From contig NZ_FYEA01000019.1 of NCBI RefSeq assembly GCF_900187605.1, positions 1-64,000 on the forward strand: a stretch of DNA of 64,000 nt, given 5' to 3'. Numbering within the stretch: position 1 is the stretch's first letter; the number at the start of each line of letters is the position of its first letter. The notes beneath the pieces were generated by a model. The model was not told the DNA's origin. It worked only from the letters and a program-made list of their open reading frames with translations, and did no database searches. The position numbers and the translations under genes are program-made. The DNA comes from Pseudomonas sp. Irchel 3H7 (GTDB taxonomy: Bacteria; Pseudomonadota; Gammaproteobacteria; Pseudomonadales; Pseudomonadaceae). Shown here in pieces: positions 61,347 to 64,000 of this stretch.

Positions 61347-61985
61347 TCACGCGTCCTTCTGCTTGGTGCCGAAGATCTTGTCACCGGCGTCGCCAAGTCC
61401 AGGAATGATGTAACCGTGCTCGTTCAAGCGCTCATCAATGGACGCGGTGTAGATGGTCACGTCCGGGTGAGCTTTTTCGACTGCTGCGATACCTTCCGGC
61501 GCGGCAACCAGCACCATCGCGCGGATGTCTTTGCAACCAGCCTTTTTCAACAGGTCGATGGTCGCAACCATCGAGCTGCCAGTGGCGAGCATCGGGTCGA
61601 TGATCATCGCCAACCGTTCGTCGATTTCCGGAACCAGTTTTTCCAGATAGGTGTGCGCTTGCAGGGTTTCTTCGTTGCGGGCGACACCCACAGCGGAAAC
61701 CTTGGCACCCGGGATCAGGCTCAGCACGCCTTCGAGCATGCCGATGCCGGCGCGCAGGATCGGCACGACAGTGATCTTCTTGCCGGCGATTTTCTCGACC
61801 GACACGGTGCCGCACCAGCCTGCAATATCGTAGGACTCCAGCGGCAAATCTTTTGTAGCTTCATAGGTCAACAGGGCGCCGACTTCCTGAGCGAGCTCAC
61901 GGAAGTTCTTGGTGCTGATATCGGCGCGGCGCATCAGGCCGAGTTTATGACGGATCAGCGGATGGCGGATCTCGAGGATGGGCAT
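61347..61985 (-). CDS. upp: Uracil phosphoribosyltransferase
   Basis: Converts uracil and PRPP to UMP. A 212 aa enzyme with the PRPP loop DPMLATGSSMVATIDLL (about residue 132) and the C-terminal uracil site YIIPGLGDAGDK. First gene of the upp-uraA operon; divergent from hpt over 176 bases. Confidence 0.97.
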   Translation of the reverse strand: MPILEIRHPLIRHKLGLMRRADISTKNFRELAQEVGALLTYEATKDLPLESYDIAGWCGTVSVEKIAGKKITVVPILRAGIGMLEGVLSLIPGAKVSAVGVARNEETLQAHTYLEKLVPEIDERLAMIIDPMLATGSSMVATIDLLKKAGCKDIRAMVLVAAPEGIAAVEKAHPDVTIYTASIDERLNEHGYIIPGLGDAGDKIFGTKQKDA

Positions 61986-62161
61986 GGAAAAACTCCGGCG
62001 GCGGGCAAAAAAACCGGCCTAGATTAATCTATCCGAGGGTGATGTCCTATAGGACATTCTGTACGTTAGTCCATAAAGGCTTGATTCGGCCTCGCGAGAT
62101 GCGTACCTTTGCCCGCTTTTCGCAGCCATACCCCCCCACATTCCCCCCCCTGGAGAGCGCC

Positions 62162-62719
62162 ATGTCCGCTGATCTCGAGCATATCCGTCAAATCATGCGA
62201 GAGGCTGACTGCCTGTACACCGAGTCTGAAGTCGAGGCGGCCATCGCCCGTGTCGGTGCACAAATCAACGAACAACTGGCTGACAGCAACCCGGTGGTGT
62301 TCTGCGTGATGAACGGCGGCCTGATCTTCTCCGGCAAACTGCTGACGCATCTGCACTTCCCGCTGGAAGCCTCCTACCTGCACGCGACCCGTTATCGCAA
62401 CGAAACCAGCGGCGGCGACCTGTTCTGGAAAGCCAAGCCGGAAGTCTCGTTCATCGACCGCGACGTACTGATCATCGACGACATCCTCGACGAAGGTCAC
62501 ACCCTCGGTGCGATCATCGACTTCTGCAAACACGCCGGCGCGCGCAAAGTGCACACCGCCGTACTGATCGACAAGGACCACGACCGCAAAGCGCGTCCTG
62601 ACCTGAAAGCCGATTTCGTTGGCCTGCCGTGCATTGACCGCTACATCTTCGGTTACGGCATGGACTACAAAGGCTACTGGCGCAACGCCAACGGGATTTT
62701 TGCCGTTAAAGGCATGTAA
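62162..62719 (+). CDS. hpt: Hypoxanthine-guanine phosphoribosyltransferase
   Basis: A 185 aa purine salvage enzyme; PRPP loop VLIIDDILDEGHTLGAI (about residues 101-117). The ATG at 62162 is preceded by GGAGAG and a C-rich run; an upstream in-frame start at 62039 would give an unlikely N-terminus. It lies divergent from upp, grouping two base-salvage functions. Confidence 0.94.
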   Translation: MSADLEHIRQIMREADCLYTESEVEAAIARVGAQINEQLADSNPVVFCVMNGGLIFSGKLLTHLHFPLEASYLHATRYRNETSGGDLFWKAKPEVSFIDRDVLIIDDILDEGHTLGAIIDFCKHAGARKVHTAVLIDKDHDRKARPDLKADFVGLPCIDRYIFGYGMDYKGYWRNANGIFAVKGM

Positions 62720-62735
62720 GACCCTGCACCATCCC

Positions 62736-62825
62736 CTGTAGGAGTGAGCCTGCTCGCGATAGCGTCGTATCAGCCAACATCAACGTTGCTGACAGACCGC
62801 AATCGCGAGCAGGCTCACTCCTACA
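62736..62825. repeat. Paired REP hairpin (TGAGCCTGCTCGCGATAGCG family)
   Basis: CTGTAGGAGTGAGCCTGCTC and GAGCAGGCTCACTCCTACAT flank a 45-base centre. It lies between hpt and the next gene in the same direction. Confidence 0.92.
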
Positions 62826-62880
62826 TTTGTTTGCGTGATACCCATGCTAGAGTGCTCGGCCCCGCCCTCCGGAGCCTGTC

Positions 62881-63360
62881 ATGCGCCTCTTGATCCGCAG
62901 CCTCGCCGCGCTTTTACTGATCCTCAGCCTGCCGCTGTCCGCCGCGCCGATGCACAGCCAATTCCTGCCGCCGGACGATCTGACCGTGCGCGATGCCGAG
63001 CCCGAGCAGCAGCAACTTCTGCAGGTCACCGATTACTCGGTGGTCGTCGGCGCGCAACGTCAGTCCAATCAGCAGCCGATTCCGGTTACCTCGCCGTTGA
63101 TGATCCGCCTCAAGGGCAAGTCCTTGAACAAGGGAGCGACCATCACCCAAGTGCTGGTCAATTTCGACGGCGAAAGTAAAAGCCTGAAAAAACCGGTCTA
63201 CGACGACAAGAGCAAAACCCTGACGTTGTTTTATCCACAGGCCCAATACCGCGTGATCGTCGATCTGCTGCGCAATGACACCGTGTATGTGCAGTTCCTC
63301 AGTTACGCCAACGGCCATATCTGGGCCGATTTGCACACCGGGGCGGTGCGATCGCGTTGA
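62881..63360 (+). CDS. Exported conserved protein of unknown function
   Basis: A 159 aa protein with a Sec signal peptide (LLIRSLAALLLILSLPLSAAP, cleavage near residue 22). The mature part is beta-rich (TLTLFYPQAQYRVIVDLL). I recall orthologues near hpt and mqo in other pseudomonads but no function. Starts 55 bases after the REP, with CCGGAG 7 bases upstream of the ATG. Confidence 0.82.
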   Translation: MRLLIRSLAALLLILSLPLSAAPMHSQFLPPDDLTVRDAEPEQQQLLQVTDYSVVVGAQRQSNQQPIPVTSPLMIRLKGKSLNKGATITQVLVNFDGESKSLKKPVYDDKSKTLTLFYPQAQYRVIVDLLRNDTVYVQFLSYANGHIWADLHTGAVRSR

Positions 63361-63423
63361 GCCCGGCGGCCGGGCAGGGGTAAACTGCCCGCCCCGTGTA
63401 ATGTCTGCGAGCTGGAGTCGGCA

Positions 63424-63711
63424 ATGCGTAAAGATAAGAAACAAGTGATTGGTGACGAGATCGGCGATGAGCAGATCAAGCTGTTCCTCGATTTTGAACC
63501 GGTCGACGCCACTTCGCCGTCGCTGCACAAACTGATCAAGGCCTACCGTGGCCTGCGTATCGATGACTTCGAACGCTTCCTCGGCTTCTTCGTCGAGGCC
63601 GGTTACGACGTCGATGGCAAGGACGAGCAGGGCAAGACCTTTGTTGACCTGATCGCCGATCAGCGCAACGCCCCGGACTACATCGAGCTGATCGATAAAG
63701 CTCGCGCTTAA
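63424..63711 (+). CDS. PA4642-family conserved small protein
   Basis: A 95 aa soluble, acidic protein (starts MRKDKKQVIGDEIGDEQIKL, ends YIELIDKARA). It matches the conserved Pseudomonas family named after PA4642, located next to mqo. Function unknown. GGAG lies 8 bases before the ATG. 63 bases separate it from the exported protein gene upstream. Confidence 0.87.
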   Translation: MRKDKKQVIGDEIGDEQIKLFLDFEPVDATSPSLHKLIKAYRGLRIDDFERFLGFFVEAGYDVDGKDEQGKTFVDLIADQRNAPDYIELIDKARA

Positions 63712-63794
63712 GATCAAAAGATCGCAGCCTTCGGCAGCTCCTACAGGATAAATACACATCCCATGTAGGAGCTGCCGCAGGCTGCGATCTTTTG
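63712..63794. repeat. Paired REP hairpin (GCTGCGATCTTTTG family)
   Basis: AGATCAAAAGATCGCAGCCT at the left and AGGCTGCGATCTTTTG at the right face outward, with CAGCTCCTACAGG and ATGTAGGAGCTG in the centre. It starts with the base after the stop codon of the PA4642-like gene. Confidence 0.9.
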
Positions 63795-63808
63795 CTTCTG
63801 ACAGACAT

Positions 63809-63838
63809 AAAAAAACGCCCCGATTGGGGCGTTTTTTA
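63809..63838. terminator. Bidirectional terminator between the PA4642-like gene and mqo
   Basis: AAAAAAACGCCCC and GGGGCGTTTTTT pair round GATT, with runs on both sides, between two convergent genes. Confidence 0.9.
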
Positions 63839-63848
63839 TGCGGCTTGA

Positions 63849-64000
63849 TCAAGCGTAGCTTGGGGTCTCGCTGCTTTCTTCAACCAGCTCCAGCGCGATG
63901 TTGTTCTGCGTATTGATCTTGCGATACAGCGCAGCATCGGTTTCCAGAACCTTTTCACGGGCCGGGAAGATCTCGGCCAGTTTGCCAGCCCACTCACCCT
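63849..64000 (-). CDS. mqo: Malate:quinone oxidoreductase, C-terminal 50 residues (partial)
   Basis: The minus-strand frame ending with TGA at 63849-63851 reads GEWAGKLAEIFPAREKVLET, then DAALYRKIN and a tail ETPSYA. This matches my memory of the end of Pseudomonas malate:quinone oxidoreductase, a membrane-bound TCA-cycle flavoenzyme, and the gene next to the PA4642 family is mqoB in P. aeruginosa. The rest of the gene lies outside the window. Confidence 0.85.
   Translation of the reverse strand, partial: GEWAGKLAEIFPAREKVLETDAALYRKINTQNNIALELVEESSETPSYA

Noticed and set aside
3815..62825. The regularly recurring repeats as a possible CRISPR array
   Set aside because: They are isolated inverted pairs spread over tens of kilobases between genes, without an array of direct repeats and spacers and without cas genes.

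Overview
The window is a contiguous piece of a Pseudomonas chromosome, most likely from the P. fluorescens complex. Gene order matches the well-known Pseudomonas block running from an rRNA operon end through pqi, mksFEB, holD-rimI, can, ychF-pth-rplY-prs-tRNA-Gln-ispE-lolB, hemA-prfA-prmC-moeB-murI-pagL, hemH, uraA-upp, hpt and mqo. Two families of paired REP hairpins typical of fluorescent pseudomonads sit in eleven intergenic gaps. Species-level assignment is inference from memory of such genomes.

Layout. 1-130: 3' end of a 5S rRNA and its terminator. 230-3795: an envelope lipid-transport operon (two PqiA-type membrane proteins and a six-MCE-domain PqiB/LetB-like protein). 3978-8783: condensin-like mksF-mksE-mksB operon. 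8963-11487: cryptic DNA polymerase III psi subunit, rimI, an acidic protein and a beta-carbonic anhydrase. 11496-15188: SET-domain protein, secreted protein of unknown function and a Tat-exported AcpA-type phosphoesterase. 15287-18723: HscC Hsp70 with a membrane J-domain partner. 18909-29730: accessory metabolism (AtoE-type, MHS-type and GntP-type transporters, a PAS-PAS chemotaxis transducer, flavin reductase, LysE exporter, gamma-glutamyltransferase lipoprotein, M14-like peptidase). 29731-31200: a small lower-GC patch with an XRE regulator, a SymE-like toxin, a candidate 41-residue protein and tRNA-Met. 31316-35012: membrane chemoreceptor and an Fsr-type efflux pump. 35198-47662: conserved housekeeping genes. 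47758-57856: a YkgJ protein, then two operons built round a photolyase, a MerR/LitR-type regulator, a cyclopropane-fatty-acid-synthase-like enzyme and flavoproteins. 58054-64000: epimerase, ferrochelatase, pyrimidine and purine salvage, two small conserved proteins and the end of mqo.

Most noteworthy: both promoters of the photolyase/flavoprotein region carry repeated TGTACA boxes, the half-site type used by CarH/LitR regulators, and the MerR gene lies within the larger operon. This suggests an autoregulated light or photo-oxidative stress module of about eleven genes, several of unknown function. Other points: Mks condensin without the MksG nuclease, a bacterial SET protein with a post-SET cysteine motif, a compact XRE/SymE unit beside a tRNA, and a REP element that supplies the stop codon of a small gene.

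All calls were made by reading the sequence; no database search was run.
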